A stretch of DNA of 64,000 nt from Panax quinquefolius (lineage: Eukaryota; Streptophyta; Magnoliopsida; Apiales; Araliaceae), in the NCBI GenBank assembly GCA_020205615.1, contig CM035169.1:18743546-18807545 (forward strand). Direction: 5' to 3'. Positions 33,349 to 45,899 of the stretch are shown here, in pieces; within the stretch, counting starts at the first letter, position 1; every line of letters starts with the position of its first letter. Position numbers and translations under genes: made by a program. The notes under the pieces were generated by a model, which saw only the letters and a list, made by a program, of their open reading frames with translations, did no database searches and had not been told where the DNA came from.

Positions 33349-36117
33349 TGTAAGACCCCAACTTTTTATAAATAAAGATTTAATTTCTCTAATTATTATT
33401 TTGAAATAGTAAGGGGTTGATTTGATTAATGTGGTTAGTTATGGGTAAAATGCACAAATATTTTATATAAGCAAGTGGTTATAAAATACTCATTGTTGTC
33501 GGAGAATATTCGTTTGGTCGTGGAATATTCTTTGCGCCGTTTGGGAATATTAAATGCGATGACGTGTGAAATTTGTATGGGCCCCATAACGGAAAGAGAT
33601 TGGATGAAAAAAAACGACAAGTATAAGTTGTTTACAAATAACGACGTAGTTATTACTGCTAATTATCTTGTTGGAATACCCGGTGTGTTAAAACACAAGA
33701 ATACTCGTTGTTGCACAAGAAGACACAAGATTGCACCAATTATTGATTCTTACGTAAGAAGACACTACTCAATAATCAATTACGAGTGATTATCGTTCAA
33801 AGATTTTATTTTATTGATTCAATAATTGTCTTTGCTTAATGATATTTTATATTACTATTGTTTCAATAATTGTCACTACACGATTTTCCATTATCGAAGC
33901 AATAATTCATATTATCCGAATAATATTATTAGAAAACATTATTGGCAATGTCTAGAAAGTTACATCTAAGGAGAGGTTTGGTCACCTAATCATGCTGCTT
34001 AAGAAGGAAAATTCTTATTGGAAAGCCCCTCTTTCCTGTGAGGCGCACGGTTGTCAATATGTGATTACGTAATATTATTTGTGAATAATTAATTATTGAT
34101 TTATATGATGAGAAAATATTGATTTTATGTGGATATAGATGAGAAAATTTTTAAAGTGACAATTGTTAAAAATTGATATTTTATCTTTTCTGATAAAATA
34201 ATATTTTATTATATTATTATAATATAATAATGGTGATATTTTTACAATGAATGTGGGATATATGAGTATATAAGGAGGAATAGTATTTTTGTTACATTAA
34301 ATGATTAACACATGTTTTGTGTGTCGGTGGACCCCATTTCTTGGCTGAAATTTGATAATAGCCTGTAAAATTGTCCGTATATAGATTTCGGTCAATTTCT
34401 ATTTGGAATTAGAAAAATTTTCTTCTGCAAAGTTGTAGAGAATTGAATTTCCTATAAAAAGTCGCGAGATTCGAATTTTCTGATAAAATGACTATTTATT
34501 ATGAATTATTGAATTTTCGAAATAATTGATTTTTGAAAGTTTTAATTATTTATATCAATAAAAACGTTTTTGGTGGGCTCATTTTGTTGTTAAACATGTG
34601 GGATTCCAGCATTCAAAGGTTGGCGTAGGAATATATATATATAATATATTATTATTATATTAAATTTTCTACTTTGGTATTCTAAGCAATTTCCTATAAA
34701 TAGGGTGATTAGGTTAGAATTGAAAATCACACCAGAAACTAAAGTTTTCTCTCTCTCTCTTTCTCTCTCTATATATCGAGCGTATTTTTGTGAGTATTTT
34801 AGTACTTGAGTATCGCTATATACGGTGCAAGTTCTTTTAAGACTATATCCGAAGATTTCAATCGAAATCTTATTCTTTTCTCGAGGTAAGGGATGTTATT
34901 TTCTTCGTAAGTGATATTATTTCTTCAATATCATTATGCCAAAATATTGGTTGGAACTTTTTATCAAATTTAGAACTTTTTCATGTTGAGAGTTACTATT
35001 CATGAGTTACTTATTCACGAGTTACTATTCATGAGTTACTATTCATTCAGTACTATTCACGAAGCGTGATGATGTTTTTTGTGAAATTTCTATCTTTTGG
35101 TGTCTGAAGTTACTATTCACGTATATGACATTATTTATTTACGATACTAAGACTATTCACGAATACGACATTATCCATGTAAAAATTAAATTTTCTTTTC
35201 TCGTGTCCAAGATTGTCTCGTTATGATTCCTATCTTTGATTGGATCTATGTTTTGGTCTTCATTCTTGAATTTTACTCCACTCGATTATTTATGAAGTAT
35301 TTTTGAACTTGGATTGTTTAAAGTACTAATCCTTAATATTTATTCTTTTGTTTCATTGGATTCATTTTCTTTAAAATATTTTTCATCATCCTCCGTCCTA
35401 AATGATAATATAACTGAATATCTTTGGCCCGTAGTGTAAAAGATGAATGATTTTATGATGAATATCTTCGCCCGTAGTGCAAAAGATGAGCAGTGTTTAG
35501 ATGAACATGACTAATGGTGAATATCTTTCGTCCAGTAGTGCAAAAGATGAATATTTGATTTATGATGTATATTGATTGATGTTACAGAGGATAAAATATC
35601 GATGATGGACTTTTAAATTCATAGATGATAGTAGATTTCATTCTCTACTTAACTCTTCTAATGAATTGTTGTTTCACCGCATTGTTGATCTAAAACTTGT
35701 TGTCTATTGTATTCTATCGATTTTTTCCTCGTTGAAGACTAAGGATAATTTGTTGTACATTATCTTAGTCATAATATTCTTTATCGGGCTAGTTGAGCTC
35801 ACTCTTTTCCTTTTTGTTCCATTTTTCTTCTTAGGAGACGAGAATATAGCTGAACTAATTGGGGTGTGGAGTAATGGTTCAAGAGCAGGTTGTTTTAGTT
35901 GTCCTCACTATTTTGTAAAATAGTGTATCAATAATTGTAATGAGGACTTATTTGAGTGTGGATATTTCAGAAGACAATATTTGTATTTAAACTTCATGAT
36001 TTATGTGTTGTCGTATTTTGCACGACAATTGTATTAATGAAGTTGTAGTTGTTTTTGTACCATGTATTTGGCGACTCAGAATAGGTTGGTTGGATTGGAC
36101 CTATTTTGGGGGCGTCA
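33349..36117 (+). mobile_element. 5' LTR of element A (2.77 kb)
   Basis: It runs from TGTAAGACCCCAAC to GGGGGCGTCA, followed by a primer-binding site. GAATATTC palindromes are at 33504-33511 and 33523-33530, with a decayed third near 33543. The TATA box CCTATAAATAG is near 34694, a CT-rich leader follows, and GAG|GTAAGGG is near 34885. Tandem GAGTTACTATTCA units lie at about 34988-35060, and three short loop-constant hairpins are at 35416-35545. Compound hairpins are at about 35622-35670 and 35901-35947. Confidence 0.92.
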
Positions 36118-36121
36118 AAGT

Positions 36122-36133
36122 TGGTATGAGAGC
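36122..36133 (+). other. Primer-binding site of element A
   Basis: TGGTATGAGAGC differs by one base from TGGTATCAGAGC, the complement of the initiator-Met tRNA 3' end, and lies 4 bases after the LTR. Confidence 0.88.
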
Positions 36134-36308
36134 TTAGGGATATGATCTCTGGCGGAGATCGGGGAATAGAACTAGGAGGGTAGAGACGAGTAAATCCTTA
36201 TTTAGTGTGTCCTACCTAAGCTTATTTGTTGGTCGAATCATAATATAGGGGTATTATGTGATTTGTTAATTTGTTAAATTAACCCTTGTTTTATGGCAAT
36301 ATTTGAGA

Positions 36309-37420
36309 ATGTCGACTGAGAATGTTAACAGTGGAGTAAATAAGACCATGGAGACACCTTTGCTCACCAACGAGGAGAACGTGCAACAGGCTGGCAATGT
36401 TCCTCTTGTGAACAACACCATTCGAAGCGGATGATTTAACGATGGTATGTTTAGGAACTTTCTAGAATTCATGCAAAACCAAACAAGAAAGACTACTGTT
36501 CAAAATGCAGGTGGAAACAATGGCAACTCACGGATGGTCATTGCTAAGCAGTTCAAGGAGTTAGGACCGCCGGAGTTTTTGGGAAAGCCAGAACCACTTA
36601 CGGCAGAGACGTGGATAAAGCAGATCACTAAGATATTTGATGTCTTGGGATGCTCAGAGGAGCAAAAGGTTCCTTTCGCCACTTTCATGTTACGAGGAGA
36701 GGCAGATTATTGGTGGGAATCCGTAAAGCGACTCACTACTTCACCGTGACCGAAGATGTCTTGGGAGAAGTAAAAAAAATTGTTCAACGATAAGTACTTT
36801 CCCAAAAGTATTCGTATCACATGAAGGAGGTAGAGTTCATCGTTTGGAGCAAAAAACAATATGAACGTGTCGCAAAGACGAAGCTAAGTTTGCCGAGTTG
36901 TCCCGATTTGCATCTCATTTGGTTGATAATGAGGAGAGAATGACGCGAATGTTTCTGCGAGGTTTGAAACCCAAAATACGTCAATACCTCATTTCTCACA
37001 AAATTTGTTTATATTCAGATGTTGTGAATAGGGCTCGGTTATTGGAGCGCGATAATGAGTCGGCTCAATGAAGAATAATGACCAATAACTCGATGATAAT
37101 CGATCTGGGGTGCAATAGCAGTTATCGAACAATGATAACCATTGTGGAGAAAATTATCATGCCAGAAGTGGTAACCACTTCAGTGGTAATCATGGCCAAG
37201 GTAATAGAAGAAATAACTCAAGTGGAAATTTCAAAAAGAAGATTTAACAATGACGGAAGACGCGTCAAGCACCAACACCAAAGAACGAATTTTAGAGGAG
37301 TAGAAAGACCGGCGATTAGATGCTACTGAGATGCGGAGAAGAGGACACATAAGTCCAAACTGCTCACAACCTTCCAAGGTATGTTATAATTGTGGAAGAA
37401 AAGGTCATATCGCTCGAGAT
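36309..37420 (+). pseudogene. gag: Gag of element A (broken)
   Basis: The frame from ATG 36309 (MSTENVNSGVN) is stopped by a single in-frame TGA at 36432 and then continues in the same frame to 36749. It carries the Retrotrans_gag signature KQFKELGPPEFLGKPEP, WIKQITKIFDVLGCSEEQ and LRGEADYWWES. After a frameshift, sequence corresponding to NEERMTRMFLRGLKP-type gag follows near 36930-36980. An asparagine-rich linker comes next, then a zinc-knuckle region with CYNCGRKGHIARD-like coding near 37380-37420. The best-preserved gag in the window is this one. Confidence 0.85.
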
Positions 37421-37559
37421 TAGACAGTGGCGAAACCCGATTCAATGGGGATGGTGACTCAAAAGGTCATTCTAGAAAAGTCAAAGTCAGCGGTTCTTGG
37501 AAGCGTTTTTCGTGACTTCTCAAAAAGCGAGTAACCCGAACGAAGTTAGCACGGGTTAG

Positions 37560-37890
37560 TTAATTATAAATTTTTGCGAAGTTATACCTTATTAGATACC
37601 GGTTCTACCCATTCATTTATCTCTTCTGCTTATACTCAACGTTTAAACTTGACTCCGAAGAAAATTAGACTTTGACTTATCTGTTGAAACTCCGTTATGA
37701 GAAACTTTCGTTACATCCACTGTTTATAAATCTTGTTTGATCCAAGTCGGCACCATCACATTACCTGTTGACCTTATTTCTTTAAAGATACTTGCTTTTG
37801 ATGTGACCTTAGGGATTGATTGGTCAACCACTCATCATGCTAAAATTGATTGCTTTTGTAAGGTTGTTAGTTTTTATATTCCTAAGCAAC
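37560..37890 (+). pseudogene. Aspartic protease and linker of element A
   Basis: LLDTGSTHSFIS is encoded around 37583-37618, giving the DTGS active-site motif of retroviral-type aspartic proteases. GIDWSTTHHAKID-like sequence, the conserved segment between protease and RT of these elements, follows near 37800-37850. Frames are broken by indels. Confidence 0.82.
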
Positions 37891-38339
37891 CTGTTATTCA
37901 AATTTAAGCAACCAAACCATTGAAGTCAAACTCTTTTATATCGTCAGTAAAGTCATTCGTTTATTGAAAAACGGATGTCAAGCTTTCTTAGCCATGTTAT
38001 GGACTTGAACAAAAATACGTCAGATTTGAATGATATTTCCGTTGTTAGTAAATTTCCTGACGTATTTCGTGAAAAATTTCCGCCTACTCCCGAGAAAGCG
38101 TGATATTGAATTTTGTATCGACTTTGAACTCGCAGACAAAAACCCATTTCTAAAATCTCATGGCTCTATTGAACCGGAGTTAAAAATTCAACTCTAGAAC
38201 TTTTGTACCGAGCCTTTATCCGGTGACTTCCTTTGTGGAATGCACCGAAGCCGAGACATCTCCGTAGGGGGACGCCATATTTGTGTGATAGTAAATCGAT
38301 AGGTACCATTGTGACGTCTTTATCCAAGATTGGGATATG

Positions 38340-39138
38340 AGTCACAGTTGAGAGCAACCTAAGTCAGTAATCGAAATAAGTAGTTTTCTAGGCTTAGCTG
38401 GTTACTATCGGAGATTCGTGGAAGGATCTTATCAAATCGATACTCTATTAACCCAGCTAACTCCTAGAGATACAAAATTCGAATGGGGCGACGAATATGA
38501 GAAGAGCTTCCAAGAACTCAACATGCGGCAACGACGTTGGCTCGAGCTATTGAAAGATTACGAACATACCATTCAATACCATCCTGGAAAAAAAAACCGA
38601 ACATGGTAGCTGACGCGTTGAGTAAAAGATCGTATGCGTTTACGAGTGCGATATTGTTAACACAAAGGCCCAATTCGTATGACTTACAAAAGATGGAGAT
38701 AGAGTTAAAGATTCCAAGAATCTGCGTGAAGATAACGAATATACGATTAGAATCAACTTTAATCGATAAATTTAAAGTTGCTCAAGCTACAGACCTGGAG
38801 TTGATAAATATGAAGATGAAGATGCAAGAAGTCGTTATTCCAAAAGCGAGAATCGACAATGTGAGGAAAGCTCAAACCTTTGATTTATTAGTCAATTTGA
38901 GATTCTCGATCAAGTAGGAACTGTGGCCTATAGACACATTTTACCGCCAAGTATGACGCGTGTTCATAACATTTTTCGCGTTTCGATGTTACGTAAATAT
39001 GTGGACAACCCGAACCACATTATTGAATTAGAACTAGACGAGATAGCAGAAGATTTAACGTACGAGGAGGTACCAGTCAAGATCTTGGATAGGAAGGGAG
39101 CGTATCTACATACGCCAATTTCGAGGACGAAATTTCAT
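38340..39138 (+). pseudogene. pol: Pol of element A with RT core and integrase deleted
   Basis: The post-RT motif (FLGLAGYYRRFVEG-like) appears near 38380-38430. Only the end of RNase H is left ([20 protein letters not shown], from about 38519). The FIDD-containing RT core and the DDE integrase core, both present in elements B and D, are absent. The sequence then jumps to the C-terminal region RVHNIFRVSMLRKYVDNPNH (38958 onward) and the tail near the LTR. This internal deletion leaves the ends needed for mobilisation in trans. Confidence 0.82.
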
Positions 39139-39149
39139 AAGGAGGGAGG
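39139..39149 (+). other. Polypurine tract of element A
   Basis: AAGGAGGGAGG directly precedes the 3' LTR terminus TGTAAGACCCC at 39151. Confidence 0.85.
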
Positions 39150-39150
39150 T

Positions 39151-39740
39151 TGTAAGACCCCAACTTTTTATAAATAAAGATTTAATTTCTCTAATTATTA
39201 TTTTGAAATAGTAAGGGTTGATTTGATTAATGTGGTTAGTTATGGGTAAAATGCTAAATATTTTAAATAAACAAGTGGTTATAAAATACTCATTGTTGCG
39301 GAGAATATTCGTTTGGTCGTGGAATAATCTTGTTGTTGGGGAATATTAAATGCGACGATGCAAATTTTGTGTGGGCCTCATAACTGAAAAGCGATTGGAT
39401 GAAGAAAGCGACAAGTATAAGTTGTTTACAAATAATTGGCGTAGTTGTTACCATTAATCTTGTTGGAATACAAATTGGTTAAAACACGATGAATACGCGT
39501 TGTTGACAAGATAGCACACGATATTGCACCAATTATTGATTCTTACGTGAAGAAGGCACTACTCAATAAGCTGTTACAATAATTCTTTATTCAAAGATTT
39601 TATTTTATTGATTCAATAATTCTTTGCGTTGATATTTTATATTATCGTTGTTTCAATAATTGTCACTACGGTATTTTCCATTATCGAAGCAATAATTCAT
39701 ATTATCCGAATAATATTATTAGAAAACATTATTGGCAATG
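39151..39740 (+). mobile_element. 3' LTR of element A, first 590 bases
   Basis: It is colinear with the head of the 5' LTR (33349-33945) up to ATTATTGGCAATG. There the reversed element C begins (TGTGGCGCCCCC). The rest of this LTR should continue on the far side of C, beyond the window. Confidence 0.9.
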
Positions 39741-41954
39741 TGTGGCGCCCCCAAAATAGGTATACATCACCCATTCCGAGTTGTCAATACATGTATGCGA
39801 AACAACTACAACTTTATTATTACAACAAGAAAGCGTGAGTTTGAATACAAATATTATCTTCTGCATAATATCTATACTCAAATAAATCCTCATCACATTT
39901 ATTGATACATTATTTTACAAAAATGGTGAGGACTACTAAACAACTCTCTCTAGAACCTTCATTCCATACCCAGGCTGCGTACTCGCTTATATTCTCGCCT
40001 CCCGAGAAGAAAAATGGAACAAAAAGGAAAAGGGTGAGCTCAACTAGCCCGGTAAAGAATATTATGACTAAGATAATATACAACAAATTATCGTTAGTCT
40101 TCAACAGGAAAAATCTAATAGAATACTGATACAACAAATTTTAAATCAATATTAGATCGGAAATAATAATTCATTAGAAGAGTTAAGTAGAGAATGCAAA
40201 CTACTATCTTCTATGTATGAATTTAAAAGTTCATCGTCTATCTTTTATCCCTCGTAACATCAATCAATATATATCCGAATCAAATATTCATCTTTGCACT
40301 ACTTCTGAGCCAAAGATATTCATCGATTGGTCATGTTCATCTAAACACCTATTCATCTTTGCACTACGGGCCAAAGATATTCTTCGAAATCATTCATCTT
40401 TGCTTGCTACTGAGCCAAAGATATTCAATAATATCATCATTTAAGACCGAGGATGATGAAAAAATATTTTAAAAAAGCGAATCCGGTGAAACAAAATGAC
40501 AAGGATTAAGGATTAAGGATTAGTACTTTGTTTTATCCATGTTCAAAAATACCTCAAAAATAATCATAGTGGTGTAAAATACAAGAATGATCAAAACATG
40601 GATACAATCAAAGCTAGTATCCGAATAGATATTTTGATAAAAAGAAGAAATTTCATTTTTCTATGAATAAATAGTCGAGAGTATCGTGAATAAAGGCAGA
40701 TATCGTGAATAAGTAACTCTCGACACCAAAACATAAAAATTTCAAAAAAAAACATCTTCACGCTTTATGAATAGTACTCGTGAATAGAATTCAAGTGAAT
40801 AAGTAACTCTGAATAGTAACTCGTGAATAAGAACTCATGAATAAGTAACCCGAGCATGAAAAAGTTCCAAATTTGATAAAAGTTCCAACCAATATTTCAA
40901 AGATAATGATATTGAAGAAATAATATCATTCGAGAAGAAAATAACATCCCTTACCTCAAAAGATTAAGACTTACAAATTTGGAATACCGAATGTATAGTC
41001 TTTGAAGGAAACTTCAGACCGCCTAACAATACTCAAAGTATACTCAAAATACTCACAAGAATACTCGATAATATAGAGAGAAAACTTCGCTTTTGTGGTG
41101 TGATTTTCAATTCTAACCTAAGCACCTATTTATAGGAAAATGCTTAGAACACTCAAAGTTGAGTAAAATTTAATAAAATATTAATATATATTATAAATTT
41201 CCTTAGCCCATCTTTGAAGATCTGATTTCAGCAATTAATATCACATGTTAGCCCACTTAAATGCAAAAAAATGTTTTTCTTTAAAATAATAATTAAAACT
41301 TCCAAAAATTAATTATTTCAGAGTTTCGGAACTTCAATAATTCATAATAAATAGCCCTTTTATTAGAAAATTCAAATCTCGAGAGTTTTTATAGGAAATT
41401 CAATTATCTACAACTTTGCAGAAGAAAGTTTTTCCAATTCCAAATGTAAATTGACCGAAATCTACAAAGCAGGCGATTTTACAAAGTTATAATCAAATTT
41501 CATTCAATAAATGGGGTCCAACCGACATGTTTAACATGTTTTAAACATTTATTGCAACAAAAAATACTCTTCCTCCTCGTATACTCATATATCCCACATT
41601 CGTTGTAAAAATATCACCATTATTATATTATTAAAATATAATAATATATTTAAATGAATTATTTTATCGAAAAAGATAAAATTTCAATTTTCAACAATTG
41701 TCACATTAAAATTTTTCTCCATCTATATCCACATAAAATCAATATTTTCCTCATCATATGAATCAATAATTAATTATTCACAAATAATATTACGTAATCA
41801 CAATATCGACAACTGCGCAAGTAGGTTCAGGAAAAGAGGGCTTTCCAATAAGAATTTCTCATCTGGCGCCATGCAATTAGGTGACCAAACCTCTCCTTAG
41901 ATGTAACTTTCTAGACATTGCCAATAATGTTATCTAATAATATTATTCGGATAA
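39741..41954 (-). mobile_element. Left part of the reversed A-type LTR of element C
   Basis: It reads as the reverse complement of an A-type LTR from its terminus (GGGGGCGCCACA) back to about LTR position 560. Reversed compound hairpins lie at about 39890-39936. Loop-constant hairpins are at 40284, 40341 and 40402, and TATTTATAGG (reverse TATA) is near 41126. It is interrupted at 41954 by element B and continues without loss at 51815. Confidence 0.9.
41950..41954. repeat. Target-site duplication of element B, left copy (GATAA)
   Basis: GATAA immediately precedes TGTAAGACCCC at 41955 and recurs at 51810-51814 directly after the right LTR. Removing B and one copy restores an uninterrupted A-type LTR (CGGATAATATGAATTATTG), as seen at 62510-62528. 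Confidence 0.9.
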
Positions 41955-42587
41955 TGTAAGACCCCAACTTTTATAAATAAAGATGAATTTTTCTATAAAT
42001 ATTATTTTTGAATATTATGGAATAAATTTGATATAATGTTATAGTTGTGGGTAATATTTATAAATTTTGCAAAGTATGCAAGTTATTATAAAATATTCGT
42101 TTGGTCTGGGAATATTCTTTTTGTTAGGGAATATTCGCATAACTACTCAATCATTAGTGGACCCCCAATGTAATTATTATCGGATTGAGAAAACGACAAA
42201 ATATTTTATAAAAATAACGGCGGAGGTGTTACCGTTAAAATGTTGAACTACCCGGTGGTAAAAGAAATACGATGTCTGGCGTGGTTGCATAGTAAGACAC
42301 GGTATTGATTATTGATGCTTTACGTGAGAAGTCACCAAATTTACGCTTAATTATTACTAAAGATAATTGTTGATCGTATCTCTTATATTATTGATTCAAT
42401 TATTGTCACAAGATTATCATACGTATAATATGTTATAGTATTAAATCAATAATTGAGACGACAAGTTATAAATGATTAATAATTGTTGAAAGATTAAATA
42501 TGTGTTGATGAAAAATAAAATGATTTGTGGTAAGTTTGATTATTTTATGGGGGCTCATATGTCATCATCTAAGAGTCTCTTCGTCGA

Positions 42588-42715
42588 ATAGTAATTACCT
42601 TTGTGAATAGTAATTACCTTCGTCAATATAGTATTTACCTTCGTCGATAGTAATTACCTTCGCCAATAGTAATTACCCTTGTGAATAGTAATTACCTTCG
42701 TCAATAGTAATTACT
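42588..42715 (+). repeat. Tandem AGTAATTACC array in U3 of LTR-B
   Basis: About eight imperfect units of 16-24 bases, each with ATAGTAATTACCTT followed by CGTC or TGTG variants. The matching array in the 3' LTR is at about 49935-50075. It lies 150-280 bases upstream of the TATA box, where U3 enhancers of plant retrotransposons are usually found. Confidence 0.9.
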
Positions 42716-42727
42716 TTTACCGAGCGA

Positions 42728-42848
42728 TCGAACCACTTGTCGTTTCACATTCTGAAGGCCGAACCACTTGTCGTTTCACATTCTGAGCGCCAAACCACTT
42801 TTCTTTTCATTATTAGTCGTCAAGCCACTTGCCTTTTCACACGCTAAG
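42728..42848 (+). repeat. Tandem CCACTTGTCGTTTCACA array in U3 of LTR-B
   Basis: Four units of about 31 bases containing CCACTT and TTTCACA, ending about 20 bases before the TATA box. The copy in the 3' LTR (about 50085-50170) has three to four units. A role as a transcription-factor array is inferred from position only. Confidence 0.85.
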
Positions 42849-44483
42849 GTCTTTAAGCTAGAAATCTTCTATAAAAGAGGCCTAGTGCTTCATTATTTTC
42901 ACGAATTCATTCAAGCTATAGAGAGAAAGTATAGAGAGAATAAGAGAGAAGAAGAAGAGTATTTTGTTACTTACACCGCTGCTAAAGATTCAATCTCCTA
43001 CCAAAAGTAAGGGTGTTATTCTTTCTTATTCACGAAGAGAACTATTGTTATTCCATTGCTTATTATTTACATTGGAATAACTTTGTATCGTGGTTTACCC
43101 TATACTTGGTGACATTCTTCTATTATTACATTGGAACATCACGCTCATGTGTTTTACACCGGACACGGTTAAAATCTTTATTATTCTCATTGGAACATCA
43201 CATGCGTGTGTTACACCAGGACTGGTTAAAATCTTTATCATTACTGTTGGAATATCCTATCGTGTGTTTTACACGGATCCGGTTCCATCTTTATTATTAC
43301 ATTGGAACATCCTCTCGGTGTGAATTTCACGACGACCGGTTCCGTTATTTATTATTACATTGGAATAAACCCGTCTGCATTTGATTTCATCGCGTGCGTG
43401 GTGATTTCTTTTGTTATTCCATTCTTTATTATACCCGGTTAGTTAAAACTTTGACTTTATACTCCATGAAATTAGTAGAATATCCTTGATATTTGCGTTT
43501 CATCCGAGATCTTTCATGGAAATATTCTTCCGATCATTCTTGAATTTTTACTCTACAAAACAAAGATCATGTTGAAAATTTGGACGTTAATAATTCTGGA
43601 TAAAATAATTCTTGAACTTGTTTTATTGAATTCTTATATCATTGTCATCATCCTCATGTTTATATTTTTTTAAAGTCAAATACGTGGCTTTTGTAGTGCA
43701 TAGATGGACTTGGTATGATTATGACCGAGAGACTATTCGATGTAATCATTTAACCGTAATGTTACAAATGATGTGGTAAAAATCCTCGATTAGTAGTAGT
43801 GCATTGATGGACGATTGTTGGCATGATCATGACCATTAATGAATACACAAATATTCTTGGCCCGTAGTGCATGAATAATTGTGGTCGTGATCTTAAAGAA
43901 TATCCTTGGCCAGTAGTGCGAGGGGTGATTCGATGATGTGGAATATTTATTAAAGTGAGTCTCAATTTATAACAAATGATGAAAAACCTTTTAAAACCTA
44001 AAAGATAGTAGACTTTATTTTCTACTTGACTCTTTTTATGGATTAAGATATTCTGCTGCAGATTAAACCTGGTTATCTATTGTATTTTATCGGTTTAACA
44101 TTGTTGAAGACTATTGATAATTTATTCGCATTATCTTAGTCATAATATTTATTCTTTGGGCTAGTTGAGCTCACCCTTTCTTTCATTGTTTCTCTTGAAA
44201 TGAGAATATAATTTGGGACGAGTCGGGAAACGAGTGATGGTCCTCAAGATAGCATTAGTAGTCCTCATTATTTACGTGAAATAGTGTGATAATAATTGTA
44301 ATGAGGACTTTTTTTTGAGTTTGTATAATATCTAGTAGGCGATATTTGTATTTAAACTCACTGATTTATGTCGTATTGTACATATACCAGTGCGTTATGT
44401 TAAGTAAGTTGTATTTAAATTACGTACCATGTAAGTGGCGACCCAAGATGGGTGATGTATACCTAATTTTGGGGCGTCACGGT

Positions 44484-44495
44484 TGGTATCGAGCT
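44484..44495 (+). other. Primer-binding site of element B
   Basis: TGGTATCGAGCT lies about 3 bases after the LTR and corresponds to TGGTATCAGAGC (initiator-Met tRNA) with one base apparently missing. Confidence 0.8.
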
Positions 44496-44649
44496 AGGAT
44501 ATGATCCCTGGCTAAGATGAGAATAAGTACTAGGAGGGGGAGGCGAGGAATACCTTCGCTAGTATGACCTACCTAAGTTTATGTCTTTATTTTATTGGTT
44601 GGTGGAAGATAGGGATAATTTGTTACATGTCAATTAACCTTTTATTTTG

Positions 44650-45880
44650 TGGCGATGTCTGAAAATGACATATCGAGAATGTTGAAAATAGAAATGGAAG
44701 GCCTTGACGATCGTTGATTCACCAGCATATCGATAATCGGGGATAATGTGCATCGGAAGGCGACAATCCTCATGCGAACAACAACACTTGACCAAATGAT
44801 GAATGATCAAATGTTCGGAGGCTTTATACAATTTATGCAACAATGAGTAGAGGCGACTTCTGCCCAAAACGTAGGTGGAAACACGGAAAACTCTCGAGGC
44901 GGACCGCTAAACAATTCAAGGCTTTGGGACCACCGGAGTTTAAGGGAGAGCAAAACCACTTCTGGCGGAAGCATGGATAAAGCAGATTACCAAGATATTT
45001 GATGTCTTGGGATACTCCGAGGAGCAAAAGGTTCCCTTTGCCACCTTTATGTTGCTGTGAGAGAGGCGACATTCGGTGGGAATCGGAAAGCGTGACTCAG
45101 CTAACATCTTGAAGATATCTTGGGAGAAGTTCCAGGAGTCGTTCAACGACAAATACTTTCTGAAAGTATTAGCCACATGAAGGAGGTGGAGTTTATCAAG
45201 TTAGAACAAAACAATATGGCCAAGTATCGCAATACGAGGCAAAATTTGCGGAGTTATCACGATTTGCGTCCCAACTTGGTGGATAATGAAGAAAGAATGG
45301 CGCGAATGTTTTTAAGAGGTTTGAAGTAGGAGATACGTCGACATCTTATTTCTCATAAAGCGTGTTTGTATTCGGATGTTGTAAATAGGGCTCGATTAGT
45401 GGAACAGCGATAATGAGTCAACACAACTAAAAGAAGCAAATTTAAACAAAATTATAATACCGTGAGAGTAGTCGTCGAAGCGGTGACAACAAGCGTGGAG
45501 GGAATCAAGCGGGCGGATATGGTAACCACCCGGTGGTAATCGAGGCCAAAACAATAAGAATGGACATTTTAAGAAAAGAAGATTCAACAATGATGGAAAG
45601 GCGTCAACACCAAAGACACAGTTGTTAAGGAAGCGGAAAGACCACCTATCGTATGCTTCAAATGCGGAGGAGAGGACACATCGGTCAAGCTGTGCCATGT
45701 CAGTCAAAGCATGTTATAATTGTGGAAGAGAAAGTCACTTGGCTCGATTTTGTGTTTTAGAGAAGACAAATTCAACTAGGATGGAGGCACCAAAGGTAGT
45801 CCCGGAAAAGTCAAAATCGGTGAGTCTGAGGGAGGCGTTTGTTGTGACCTCCCAGAGAAGCGAGGAACCCGAATGAGGTC
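44650..45880 (+). pseudogene. gag: Gag of element B (broken)
   Basis: KQITKIFDVLGYSEEQKVPF is coded at about 44980-45039. HMKEVEFIKLEQNNMAKY and NEERMARMFLRGLK follow in another frame at 45120-45329. A basic linker leads to two zinc knuckles: a broken one near 45655-45700 (CFKCGGE) and an intact one at 45715-45756 (CYNCGRESHLARFC). Together they make a typical chromovirus gag with a nucleic-acid-binding C-terminus. At least four frame breaks are present. Confidence 0.85.
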
Positions 45881-45899
45881 ATCACGGGTAAGCTTATCA

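Larger units (their letters stand above)
41955..44480 (+). mobile_element. 5' LTR of element B (2.53 kb)
   Basis: It runs from TGTAAGACCCCAAC to GGGGCGTCAC. GAATATTC palindromes are at 42110-42117 and 42129-42136. Two tandem arrays lie just upstream of the TATA box (TATAAAAGA near 42870): about eight units with AGTAATTACC (42588-42715) and about four units with CGAACCACTTGTCG (42728-42848). The leader has TATAGAGAGAAAG, and AAAAGTAAGGG is near 43001. TTATTCCA/GGAATAA and GGAAC/GTTCC hairpins lie at 43045-43370, and short loop-constant hairpins at 43680-43925. A compound hairpin is at 44260-44309. Confidence 0.93.

Noticed and set aside
33475..33789. 104-codon frame at the start of LTR-A with paired cysteines
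   Set aside because: It lies in U3, is not open in the other A-type copies and has no start context or family motif.
39151..41954. In-place inversion of the distal part of the 3' LTR of element A
   Set aside because: The reversed LTR is complete once the B insertion is removed and is followed by a reversed internal region, so an inserted reversed element explains it better.
42588..42848. CRISPR-like array of short repeats
   Set aside because: Units are contiguous, imperfect and lie in a plant LTR; there are no unique spacers.
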